Assembly: GCF_900446695.1 (NCBI RefSeq) | Contig: NZ_UAVP01000007.1 | Coordinates: forward strand, 248,001-312,000 | Source: Capnocytophaga sputigena | Lineage (GTDB): Bacteria > Bacteroidota > Bacteroidia > Flavobacteriales > Flavobacteriaceae | Reading direction: 5' to 3' | DNA length: 64,000 nt | In this document: piece after piece, positions 26,263-34,753 of the stretch | How positions within the stretch are numbered: position 1 is the first letter of the stretch | How the letters are laid out: each line of letters begins with the position of its first letter | The notes under the pieces: model-generated | The model's input: the letters and a program-made list of their open reading frames with translations, nothing else | Told to the model about the DNA's origin: nothing | Database searches by the model: none | Made by a program: the position numbers and the translations under genes

Positions 26263-29200
26263 ATGATGCATAATAACCTTATAGATAATTCTTCTGATGC
26301 ACTCTCTATGCAGCGATATCTCAAGAGATGCATCTTGGCTGAAGGGGTTGATAAAATTCAGATTGCAACAGGATATTGGGATATTCCAGGGATGACTCTT
26401 GTTCTCAATGAACTTAAAAGTTTCTTAGAACGAGAGGAAACTTCATTTGAACTTCTTATTGGTAAAGATCCTTATGTTTATACTTCAATGATTAAAAATC
26501 CTAAGTACAAAGATGCTACTTATCCTTATGATTTTATACGCACAGATATACACGATCTTGAAATAAAAGAGGAATATGAAGATGTTATCAAGCTATTACT
26601 CAAATATGGCGGAAGTAGCAAAATTCAGATACGCATATACACTAAAAATTCAAAAGAAGAAGATGAATTTTTACACTCTAAATGCTATATTTTTTCAGGA
26701 TCTTCACATTCTTTTGGTATTGTAGGAAGTTCGAACTTTACAAAGAAGGGATTGTTAGGAAATGCAGAATTAAATTATCTTGAAACTGACCCTGCACGTA
26801 TTACAGCTCGACCTACACACGGCTCCAATGCAAAAGGACATATTTGTTGGTTTGAAGAAAAGTGGAAACTTTCAAAAGAATGGACACAAGAGTTTTTGGA
26901 GCAAATTATTAAGAAATCGCCTATCTATATTGATATACAAAAAAATACTGCGCAAGAATTCACTCCCTACGAACAATATATCAAATTACTTCAACTGCAA
27001 TTTGGGGATGTTGTAGATAAGAACTTAGGACAAGAAATAGAGAGCTATCTTCCTCCTAAAGTACATAAATTGGACTATCAAATAGAAGCCGTAAAACGCT
27101 GTATCAGTATTATGCACGAACACGGAGGCTTTATGTTGGCAGATGTTGTGGGACTTGGTAAGACAATTATCGGAACCCTCATTATCAAACGTTTCCTTTC
27201 GGTACCAGAAAATGATGGGAGAGAACGTAAAGTTTTAATCATCACCCCCCCTGCCATTCAGTCGGGATGGAAGAAAACAATTGCTATGTTTGACAAAGAT
27301 TCTGATGAGAAGATCGCTCCGTATATCGACTTCATAACTACAGGACGTATCGCGAATGTAACCGAGGAGGATGATTGGGAAGAAAATGATGATGATAGTG
27401 CTGATTCTGGAGAATTTGTTGGAACCCTCCAAGATAAGAATTATGGATTTATCATTATTGACGAAAGCCATAAATTCCGCAATAGTACTACTTTTATGTA
27501 CCGATCACTTGATGAATTGATCATAAAGATTGGTTCCAACACGGGGGTATATCCATACATTGGACTGCTGTCGGCTACCCCTCAGAATAACCGCCCTAAC
27601 GACTTGAAAAATCAGATATACCTCTTTGAACGCAATCGTAATGATAGCACTCTAAAAAAAGCAGAGAGCGGTAATATTGAAAAATTCTTCGCTGATGTAA
27701 ATCGTGAATATGATCTACTGATAAACAATAGAAGTAATATTACTGAAGAGGAACGTAAACAACGTTTAGAGGCTGTTTCAAAGAAATTACGTGACTGTGT
27801 GCTAAGTGATATATTAGAACGCAGAACAAGAACGGATGTCGAGAAGTATTACAAAGAAGATATGGAGTCTCAAGGTTTGGTATTTCCAAAAATTGTAGGT
27901 CCTAATATTCTTAAATACATAATGGACGATGAATTGGCGCAACTATTCTCAGATACTATGACAATTATTGCACCAAATCAGAATGAAAGGTTACTTACGA
28001 ACGAATGGCTCAAGTATTCTCGTTATCGCGCCATTGAATATTTTGTTGATCCAGCTAATGAACAAAAACATACTGGTCGAGGCAACCGTGGTGTTAGTGA
28101 TGTGGCAAGACAGATGGCTACTATTATGCAAATTCTTCTTGTAAAGCGCCTTGAAAGTTCGTTCACGGCTTTTACTCAATCATTATTCAATTTGCGTCGT
28201 TATACTGAGAATATGATTAGGATGTGGGAAAACAACACCATCTTTGTTTGTCCACAAATTAATGTAAACCAAGAACTCGACTATGAAGCAAAAACTAAGA
28301 AGCGAGGAGAAAAAGTTTCTTTTAATGATTGTGTGGAAGAAATTAGAGTCAAAATTCAGAAACTCACAAACCAAGGCCGAAATGAGAGAGGGCAGAATGC
28401 CGAATATAAACGCAATGATTTTAAAGAGGAATACTATAGCCAATTAAAAGAAGACTACAACCTCATTTCTAACCTCTGCGATCGTTGGGCTAAGAACTCT
28501 CAAGACCCGAAGTTCGATGCTTTCAAGGAAAATATAAAACCTGAATTATTCAATCCAGAAAAAAACACTTCTGGAAAGTTGGTTATTTTCTCAGAGGCAA
28601 TTGATACCGTTCAAGCTCTTGCAAGAGCTGTTAAGGCAAAAGGCTATAAACCACTTGTTATTACAGCTGCCAATCGCGATGAAATGGAAAAAACAATTGA
28701 AGAAAATTTTGATGCTAACTACGAAGGAGAATGGAAGGATGAATACAATGTGATCATCACAACCGAAGTTTTGGCAGAAGGGGTAAACCTTCACCGTGCC
28801 AATGTTATTCTGAACTATGATACCCCTTGGAATTCCACTCGCCTGATGCAACGTATAGGGCGTGTAAATCGTATCGGTAGCAAAGAACCTTTTGTTTATG
28901 TTTACAACTTTATGCCAAGTGCCGAAGGTGATGCTCAAATAGAGTTAGTACGAAAGGCACATACTAAACTGCAATCATTCCATATTCTATTTGGTGAGGA
29001 CAGCAAGATTTTCTCCGATGAAGAAAGCGTTGTACATTATGATATAGCAAAGGCTATTGAAGGAGAGGAGTCGCCAATGCAGCAATATGTATACGAACTG
29101 AAACAATACAAAGAAACACATCCTGAGCGTTATAAGCAAATAGAGCAGACTAATGAGGGGTGGGAAATAGCGCAGGCAACAAATGGCACGGCATACTTTA

Positions 29201-29718
29201 TTGTGAAAGCCCCTCGATCGGCAAAACTTGCCATTAGCATACACACAGCCGAAGATAGTCAATCAAAAGCCCAAATAATTTCTTTACTTGAACTGCTTGA
29301 AGCGATGCGAGTGGATGAGAGTGCCCAGCGTATTGCATTGCCAGATAATTGGCATCAACTCTCAGCTGATGCCATAAAAACATATAATCAATATTTTGTC
29401 CACATCAACAAGTCAAGAGCTGGCGACAAGCGTACTCAAGCTCTTCAGATAATTGTAAAGCTATATAATAATGATACAATTTCTGAAAAATCGAAAGAAC
29501 TCCTAAAAAATACAAGAAAACTTGTTGATAAAGGAAGCCTCGATATCATCAAAAAAATATTAGCTATCGGACAGGAATTGGAAGAAAAAAAACCAAGACT
29601 ATTCAATATTGAACAACAAGATATTGACGAAATTCTCAAGCGGGAAATCGGTAAACTCGTCACCAATGTAGAAAGTAAACAAGGAGAAGCATCAATTATA
29701 TTAGCAACCATTAAGTAA
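26263..29718 (+). CDS. PLD-type nuclease fused to SNF2-family helicase (restriction/translocase subunit)
   Basis: The 1151-aa protein has an N-terminal phospholipase-D-like nuclease domain (about 1-180) with the HKD-type core H138-x-K140 and a GSSNFTKKG turn. The SF2/SNF2 ATPase core has DVVGLGKT with Walker A Lys300, the DESH box at 400-403, and motif VI QRIGRVNR at 863-870 in the second RecA domain. The C-terminal about 250 residues are unassigned. A methyltransferase begins 10 bp downstream, so this is probably the restriction or effector arm of a DNA-modification system. The pairing recalls class 1 DISARM (SNF2-like DrmD plus adenine methylase DrmMI), but drmA, drmB and drmE are absent and the PLD domain is fused. 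Nuclease activity is inferred. Confidence 0.85.
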   Translation: MMHNNLIDNSSDALSMQRYLKRCILAEGVDKIQIATGYWDIPGMTLVLNELKSFLEREETSFELLIGKDPYVYTSMIKNPKYKDATYPYDFIRTDIHDLEIKEEYEDVIKLLLKYGGSSKIQIRIYTKNSKEEDEFLHSKCYIFSGSSHSFGIVGSSNFTKKGLLGNAELNYLETDPARITARPTHGSNAKGHICWFEEKWKLSKEWTQEFLEQIIKKSPIYIDIQKNTAQEFTPYEQYIKLLQLQFGDVVDKNLGQEIESYLPPKVHKLDYQIEAVKRCISIMHEHGGFMLADVVGLGKTIIGTLIIKRFLSVPENDGRERKVLIITPPAIQSGWKKTIAMFDKDSDEKIAPYIDFITTGRIANVTEEDDWEENDDDSADSGEFVGTLQDKNYGFIIIDESHKFRNSTTFMYRSLDELIIKIGSNTGVYPYIGLLSATPQNNRPNDLKNQIYLFERNRNDSTLKKAESGNIEKFFADVNREYDLLINNRSNITEEERKQRLEAVSKKLRDCVLSDILERRTRTDVEKYYKEDMESQGLVFPKIVGPNILKYIMDDELAQLFSDTMTIIAPNQNERLLTNEWLKYSRYRAIEYFVDPANEQKHTGRGNRGVSDVARQMATIMQILLVKRLESSFTAFTQSLFNLRRYTENMIRMWENNTIFVCPQINVNQELDYEAKTKKRGEKVSFNDCVEEIRVKIQKLTNQGRNERGQNAEYKRNDFKEEYYSQLKEDYNLISNLCDRWAKNSQDPKFDAFKENIKPELFNPEKNTSGKLVIFSEAIDTVQALARAVKAKGYKPLVITAANRDEMEKTIEENFDANYEGEWKDEYNVIITTEVLAEGVNLHRANVILNYDTPWNSTRLMQRIGRVNRIGSKEPFVYVYNFMPSAEGDAQIELVRKAHTKLQSFHILFGEDSKIFSDEESVVHYDIAKAIEGEESPMQQYVYELKQYKETHPERYKQIEQTNEGWEIAQATNGTAYFIVKAPRSAKLAISIHTAEDSQSKAQIISLLELLEAMRVDESAQRIALPDNWHQLSADAIKTYNQYFVHINKSRAGDKRTQALQIIVKLYNNDTISEKSKELLKNTRKLVDKGSLDIIKKILAIGQELEEKKPRLFNIEQQDIDEILKREIGKLVTNVESKQGEASIILATIK

Positions 29719-29728
29719 AAACACCCCT

Positions 29729-32700
29729 ATGAATAAGGAGTTATTAAAAGAGTATTTAAGCAATCGTTATCAAGGCTGGGAATCATTTCTCAATAACATT
29801 ATTTTTCCCATTTTTGGCAAAGATGATTTTGAGGATGGTTACGAAGCAGAACTTTTGGATAGTCAGCCTGAACGCAGAAAATTAGCAACAATCACAGGAA
29901 TACGCAGTATCAAGCAAGTAGGAAAGATATATGTAGGCGTTGAACCATTGCAAATTTTCGATGTGACAGTCAGCGATCGGGTGATGATGGAGCGCAATCG
30001 CGTAAACATCCAACGGCTTATTCGCACAGTGATGGATCAGTTCTCTTGTGCTTTTATGCTATTTCATTACGAAGATGACACACGTTGGGATTGGCGTTTT
30101 ACTTATTGTCGAAAAAGTGCTAAAAAGGAAGAAACTACCGATAACAAACGATTTACTTTCTTACTTGGTCCTGGACAGTCTTGCCGTACAGCAGCTGATA
30201 ACTTTATAGCTCTTTACGAGAAAAGAGAATCCCTTGAAATTAAAAATATAGAGGAAGCTTTCAACGTTGAGGCACTCTCCCAAGAGTTTTTTGGTAAGTA
30301 TAAAGCACAGTACGAGGCATTTGTAAATTATATGGTTGACCCAGCCAACGGAATGCGTCAGGACTTTATCGATATGCACTTTGACCACAGTAGTATGACT
30401 GCCGACAAGATTCGTGATCGTGAAGAAAAGCCTATTCGTGACTATGTAAAGAAACTTCTTGGGCGCATTGTATTCTTACACTTTCTCCAAAAGAAAGGAT
30501 GGCTTGGTGTTCCTGCTGGCAAGGAATGGGGTGAAGGCGACCGCGATTTTATGCTTAAGCTTTTTGAAAATGCTTCTCCAGAACAAAAAGAAAACTTCCT
30601 TGATGAGGTGTTAGAAGGCTTGTTTGCAAATGGTTTAGATACTAACCGATCGGACAACGGAGATGTATATAATACAAGAGTGCAGGGCTTTTGCAATTGC
30701 AGAATCCCCTATTTGAATGGAGGATTGTTTGAACGTGATGCGTTAGACGAAAAAACAAGTCGCTTTCCTGCTAAATACTTTGAAAGTTTGCTTACAATGC
30801 TCTCCCAATATAACTTTACCATTGATGAAAACGACCCGAACGATGCAGAAGTGGGAGTTGATCCCGAAATGCTTGGACGCATCTTTGAGAATCTTTTGGA
30901 GGACAATAAGGATAAAGGGGCTTTCTACACACCTAAGGAAATAGTGCAATATATGTGTCGTGAAAGCCTGATTGCTTATCTGCAAACCGACCAAAAGGAA
31001 GATGATAAAGAACGTATTCGCCAGTTTGTTACCACACATGATGTGGACTTACTTGGAGAGTTGAAAGAAGAGATCGAACAAAAACTTATCGATGTTAAAA
31101 TATGTGACCCAGCTATTGGTTCAGGAGCTTTCCCAATGGGATTGCTGCGTGAATTATTTTTCTGCCGTTCGGCTATCGAACCTAATATTGTGGAGAAAGC
31201 GGCTGATATCAAACGACATATCATACAGAATAATATCTACGGCGTTGATATTGAACGAGGTGCAGTAGAGATTGCCCGATTGCGTTTTTGGCTTGCTTTG
31301 ATTGTAGACGAAAAATCACCAGAGGTGCTACCTAACCTTGATTTTAAGATTATGCAAGGAAATTCGTTACTTGAGAGTTATGAAGGTATAGATTTGAGTA
31401 AATTAGCAACAATGTCGGATGTACAAATATATGAACCACAGCTTAATTTGTTTGGAGAGATGGAAGCCCCTCAGCCGAAAGTAATTTATACTCAAACCGA
31501 TAAACTTAAAGAGTTTCAAGCAAATTTAAAACGATATTTTGAACCTATTACTCACGAAGAACGGACGCGCCTCCGCAATTCTATCGACGACTATGTAAGG
31601 CATACGATTACCTATACACTTGAAGTACATAAACAATCTGAAGAGAGGAAGAAAGAACAGATATGTTTGTCTACTACGTTTACTGAAAAACAAAAGAAAG
31701 CCATTGCTGAGGCAGAAGCAAATATGGTTCATCTCAACGAGATGATAGAGAATGTTCAAAATATGGAATTGATCAACTCCGATTTTTTCCTATGGCATAC
31801 TTGGTTCCACGATGTTTTTTCTCGCCCCTCTAAAGAGGGCTTCGACATTGTCATCGGTAACCCACCATATGGAGCGAAGATCGATAACAACCAAAAAACT
31901 ATCATTAAGAGAAATTATACTGTTGCCAATACGAGTAATGGTATCAAAGGTTCAACTGACACCTTTTGTGTATTCATAGAGAAAGGTTTTAACTTGCTCA
32001 GAAAGGATGGAACCCTAACTTATATTATACCTATGTCTTTCACTTCAAGCGATGCTATGGGGCAGGTTCATCGCTTGTTATTTGGAAATTGTGACACCCT
32101 AAGGGTTTCTTCTTTCTCTAATCGCCCAAAACAAATTTTTGAGGATGCTGGATTACGTGTGTCAATCATCTCGTTTACCAGATCAGAAACTCCTATGAAG
32201 CATCTCCTTACAACTAAAATGATGAGAAGAAGAAAAGAAGAGTCTATGAAGCTGTTGATGGACAATCTGCAATTCGCAGAATCTTTACCATACGTCCTGC
32301 CAGCAAGACTACCAAAAGTTGGTTCAAATGATGAAATGCAAGTGTTAAATAAAATTTTAGAATTACCCCACAGAGTCAAGTCTTTTTTTGTCAATGATGG
32401 TAAACCTTTGTATTACAGAGCAGCAGGAGGAAGATACTTTAATGTTGTTACCGATTATAGTACATTCACATCAGCAGAAAAGCAACTAAATTTAAGGTAT
32501 CATAGACAAATTGGATTATGTCTTTCTTCAACATTATTTTGGTTTTATCAGCAAGTCTATACTGATGGATTAAATTTAAAACAATCAGAAATAAAGAACT
32601 TCCCTCTTCCTAATTTTGACAAGATGCCGAAAGAAACACTTTCAGAACTCAACAAATTGTATAGCCGTTATCTTGAAGATATTGAGACTAAGGCAAACCG

Positions 32701-32881
32701 ACGTATTGCCTCTGGTGATTCCAGCTACAATGTTGATTCATTCAAGGAATACAAGATTGTACGATCTAAAAGAATCATTGATGAGATAGATGATTATATC
32801 TGCCCACTATACGGCTTGACTCAGGAAGAAACGGACTTCATAAAGAACTATGAATTGGAGTTCAGGTTGGCTGGAGAATAA
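29729..32881 (+). CDS. Eco57I-like N6-adenine DNA methyltransferase with invertible C-terminal half
   Basis: The 1050-aa methyltransferase has an N-terminal helical part, then GAFYTPKEIVQYM, motif I DPAIGSGAF (Asp460) for S-adenosylmethionine binding, and catalytic motif IV NPPY (711-714), the signature of N6-adenine enzymes. The last 336 residues form the target-recognition half, with a Lys-rich C-terminus. A 49-bp segment coding SRPSKEGFDIVIGNPPY (31822-31870) is repeated inverted at 34030-34078. Inversion would replace everything after Tyr714 with the silent copy. The gene follows the PLD-helicase by 10 bp and is predicted to protect host DNA at, and set, the recognition sequence. Confidence 0.9.
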   Translation: MNKELLKEYLSNRYQGWESFLNNIIFPIFGKDDFEDGYEAELLDSQPERRKLATITGIRSIKQVGKIYVGVEPLQIFDVTVSDRVMMERNRVNIQRLIRTVMDQFSCAFMLFHYEDDTRWDWRFTYCRKSAKKEETTDNKRFTFLLGPGQSCRTAADNFIALYEKRESLEIKNIEEAFNVEALSQEFFGKYKAQYEAFVNYMVDPANGMRQDFIDMHFDHSSMTADKIRDREEKPIRDYVKKLLGRIVFLHFLQKKGWLGVPAGKEWGEGDRDFMLKLFENASPEQKENFLDEVLEGLFANGLDTNRSDNGDVYNTRVQGFCNCRIPYLNGGLFERDALDEKTSRFPAKYFESLLTMLSQYNFTIDENDPNDAEVGVDPEMLGRIFENLLEDNKDKGAFYTPKEIVQYMCRESLIAYLQTDQKEDDKERIRQFVTTHDVDLLGELKEEIEQKLIDVKICDPAIGSGAFPMGLLRELFFCRSAIEPNIVEKAADIKRHIIQNNIYGVDIERGAVEIARLRFWLALIVDEKSPEVLPNLDFKIMQGNSLLESYEGIDLSKLATMSDVQIYEPQLNLFGEMEAPQPKVIYTQTDKLKEFQANLKRYFEPITHEERTRLRNSIDDYVRHTITYTLEVHKQSEERKKEQICLSTTFTEKQKKAIAEAEANMVHLNEMIENVQNMELINSDFFLWHTWFHDVFSRPSKEGFDIVIGNPPYGAKIDNNQKTIIKRNYTVANTSNGIKGSTDTFCVFIEKGFNLLRKDGTLTYIIPMSFTSSDAMGQVHRLLFGNCDTLRVSSFSNRPKQIFEDAGLRVSIISFTRSETPMKHLLTTKMMRRRKEESMKLLMDNLQFAESLPYVLPARLPKVGSNDEMQVLNKILELPHRVKSFFVNDGKPLYYRAAGGRYFNVVTDYSTFTSAEKQLNLRYHRQIGLCLSSTLFWFYQQVYTDGLNLKQSEIKNFPLPNFDKMPKETLSELNKLYSRYLEDIETKANRRIASGDSSYNVDSFKEYKIVRSKRIIDEIDDYICPLYGLTQEETDFIKNYELEFRLAGE
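31822..31870 (+). repeat. 49-bp inverted repeat, left copy (methyltransferase inversion site)
   Basis: The segment is identical, base for base, to the reverse complement of 34030-34078. It contains CCCTCT-AA-AGAGGG (31826-31839), a palindromic pair of 6-bp half-sites around an asymmetric AA dinucleotide, the layout used by serine invertases of the Hin type. It codes for the linker plus motif IV, so exchange keeps the reading frame. Confidence 0.95.
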
Positions 32882-32895
32882 TATGGAAAGGGTAA

Positions 32896-34033
32896 TCAAA
32901 GCCCCTCCATATATTTCATTTCTTTATCTGATAAACCATAAATACTATATATTAATCTGTCAATTTTGTTTTCTTCTGAGGAAATGTCTTTTTCAATGTT
33001 ATCTCTCGTTAAGTCTAATATTTCTGTAACTAAGTTGGATATCTCATTCCTTTGTTCTTCGTTTGTCTGAGGAATAGGTATGTTCTCAATTTCTCGTGTT
33101 CCAATATTCAAATATCCCCCTGCCATTTTTATGGAATTATATAAAATGTTTATAGAGAAGGATACTAATTTGCTGTTGAGCAATCCTAACAAGAATCTTA
33201 ATTCATCTCCTAAAATAATGGTTGTTGATTTTCCTCCTAAAGTTTCACCTACATCATAGACTGCTTCAATTCGCGATGACATTCCCGCAACAATAAGTTT
33301 TTCGCTCATAGATTGGGACAATCGTCGTTCACTTATATTGTTAAGGTCTGATTGACTAACTCTTGGAAAATGGTATTTCCCTTTAATATATTGCATAGCC
33401 TTATAGCCCCATAATGATTTATATGGATCTATAGTTCCAGTATTGATAACTTTCAAAGAATCATCGGACTCTTTAGCATCATAAAGAACATTTTTTATCT
33501 CATATGCTTCTGCAACAGTTGCTGAACCAATAACATTCCACTCATCTCTTATTATAGATTTTGAGGCAAGGAATCTTTTGATAATGGAGAATTCAATCTC
33601 GCTTCTAAAAAACACATCCCAATACTCGCTTCCTATGATTTCTTGAAGGGAGACATTTTTTCGCTCTATTCTCTTGACTGTCTTCATAACGATGAAACGA
33701 CATGAATTATAGTCATTTGAGGCTAATGTCCTACGACCAACTATCGTACAAGGATAAACAGCTGCATTTATAAAAACAGGAAGTCTACTGTAGTCACGAA
33801 TTTCAATAATGTCATTTGCGACAATCTGTTCTCGCAATTTAGATGTGTATTTTGCTGCTATAAGTTTGTTTGGTAAGATAAAACTATATATTCCCTCAAA
33901 TGAACATAATTTGATACCCTTTTCGACGAAGATAACAAACATATCCCAATTTCCTCTAGCACAAGTGAAAATTTGGGAGTATTGCTTTCTTAATTCGGGC
34001 ATAATATTTGTCATTGTTTCTGAATCAATATAT
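32896..34033 (-). pseudogene. Silent alternative 3' half of the methyltransferase (invertible cassette)
   Basis: This is an open frame without its own promoter or true start. Reading leftwards from the right repeat it continues NPPY with IDSET, then the 372 codons from ATG 34014. Content is a methyltransferase C-terminal half: FVIFVEKGIKL and FILPNKLIAAKY aligned to the expressed copy's FCVFIEKGFNL and YIIPMSFTS, then the specificity-type ending IPIPQTNEEQRNEISNLVTEIL. The two cassettes share the framework but differ in the recognition part. After inversion it would complete a 1091-aa enzyme. It is a stored allele, not a dead gene. Confidence 0.9.
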
Positions 34034-34078
34034 GGTGGGTTACCGATGACAATGTCGAAGCCCTCTTTAGAGGGGCGA
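34030..34078 (-). repeat. 49-bp inverted repeat, right copy
   Basis: Perfect inverted partner of 31822-31870. The crossover core CCCTCT-TT-AGAGGG lies at 34061-34074. The recombinase gene ends 11 bp beyond, outside the invertible segment. Confidence 0.95.
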
Positions 34079-34089
34079 TCTCACAAGAA

Positions 34090-34743
34090 TCAATGGTATA
34101 TTCCATATTCTTTCCATCCTTCTTGTTGACAATTGATTGGGGTATGTAATCCTGTATATACGAGGTAACGATAGAAGGTTGTCTTTGATACTTTTAGTTT
34201 TTTAGTAATGATTTTTTTCTGCGTACCCTTTTCTAATTCTTTGACGATCCATTCGTGTTTCTCGGTACATTTTGGGTTGAGCCTACAGCGGAAACCTCTT
34301 TGTCTACCAAGTACCACCCCCTCTGCTTTTTTGCGAGCAAGTGCTTCTTTGGTGCGCTGACTGATAAGGTTGCGCTCAATCTCGGCTGATAGACCAAAAG
34401 CAAAAGCAAGCACTTTGCTCTGTATGTCATCTCCTAAGCGGTAATTGTCTTTAATAGTCCATACACGGCACTCTTTGGTCATACATATATTGAGAATTTC
34501 CATTATCATAAACAAGTTACGCCCTAACCGTGACAGTTCACTGCAAATGATAATATCTTCTTTGCCTACCTTTTTCAGTAACTTTCCCAATTGACGTTTG
34601 TTATAATTTTTGGTGCCGCTAATGGTTTCTTCAATCCAGTCGTCTATTAACAATCCTTTTTTCTCACAAAAGTTTGTAATTTCAAATCGCTGGTTCTCTA
34701 TTGTTTGTTTGTCACTACTCACCCGAATATATCCGTATATCAT
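34090..34743 (-). CDS. Serine recombinase (invertase/resolvase family), likely methyltransferase invertase
   Basis: The 217-aa protein has the resolvase start YIRVSSDKQT (catalytic Ser9), the SELSRLGRN loop, the EIERNLISQRTKEALARKKAEG helix, and a C-terminal helix-turn-helix (KKIITKKLKVSKTTFYRYL). Size fits small DNA invertases such as Hin and Pin. It lies 11 bp outside the right 49-bp repeat and reads away from uvrA towards the invertible segment. This strongly suggests that it catalyses the methyltransferase switch. Its gene begins 10 bp after the stop of the upstream carboxylase, so it may be partly read through from that gene. Confidence 0.9.
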   Translation of the reverse strand: MIYGYIRVSSDKQTIENQRFEITNFCEKKGLLIDDWIEETISGTKNYNKRQLGKLLKKVGKEDIIICSELSRLGRNLFMIMEILNICMTKECRVWTIKDNYRLGDDIQSKVLAFAFGLSAEIERNLISQRTKEALARKKAEGVVLGRQRGFRCRLNPKCTEKHEWIVKELEKGTQKKIITKKLKVSKTTFYRYLVYTGLHTPINCQQEGWKEYGIYH

Positions 34744-34753
34744 AATGAGACGT

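Noticed and set aside
32896-34014. Separate second methyltransferase gene
   Set aside because: It lacks the SAM-binding motif I and an own promoter, and the first codons after the repeat continue NPPY in frame. It is the stored half of the invertible gene.
26263-34743. Complete DISARM or BREX system
   Set aside because: drmA, drmB, drmE and all brx core genes are absent. Only the helicase, methylase and PLD activities resemble DISARM parts.
34090-34743. Phage integrase or transposase
   Set aside because: It has a Ser catalytic start and small invertase size, and no attachment sites or phage genes are nearby.
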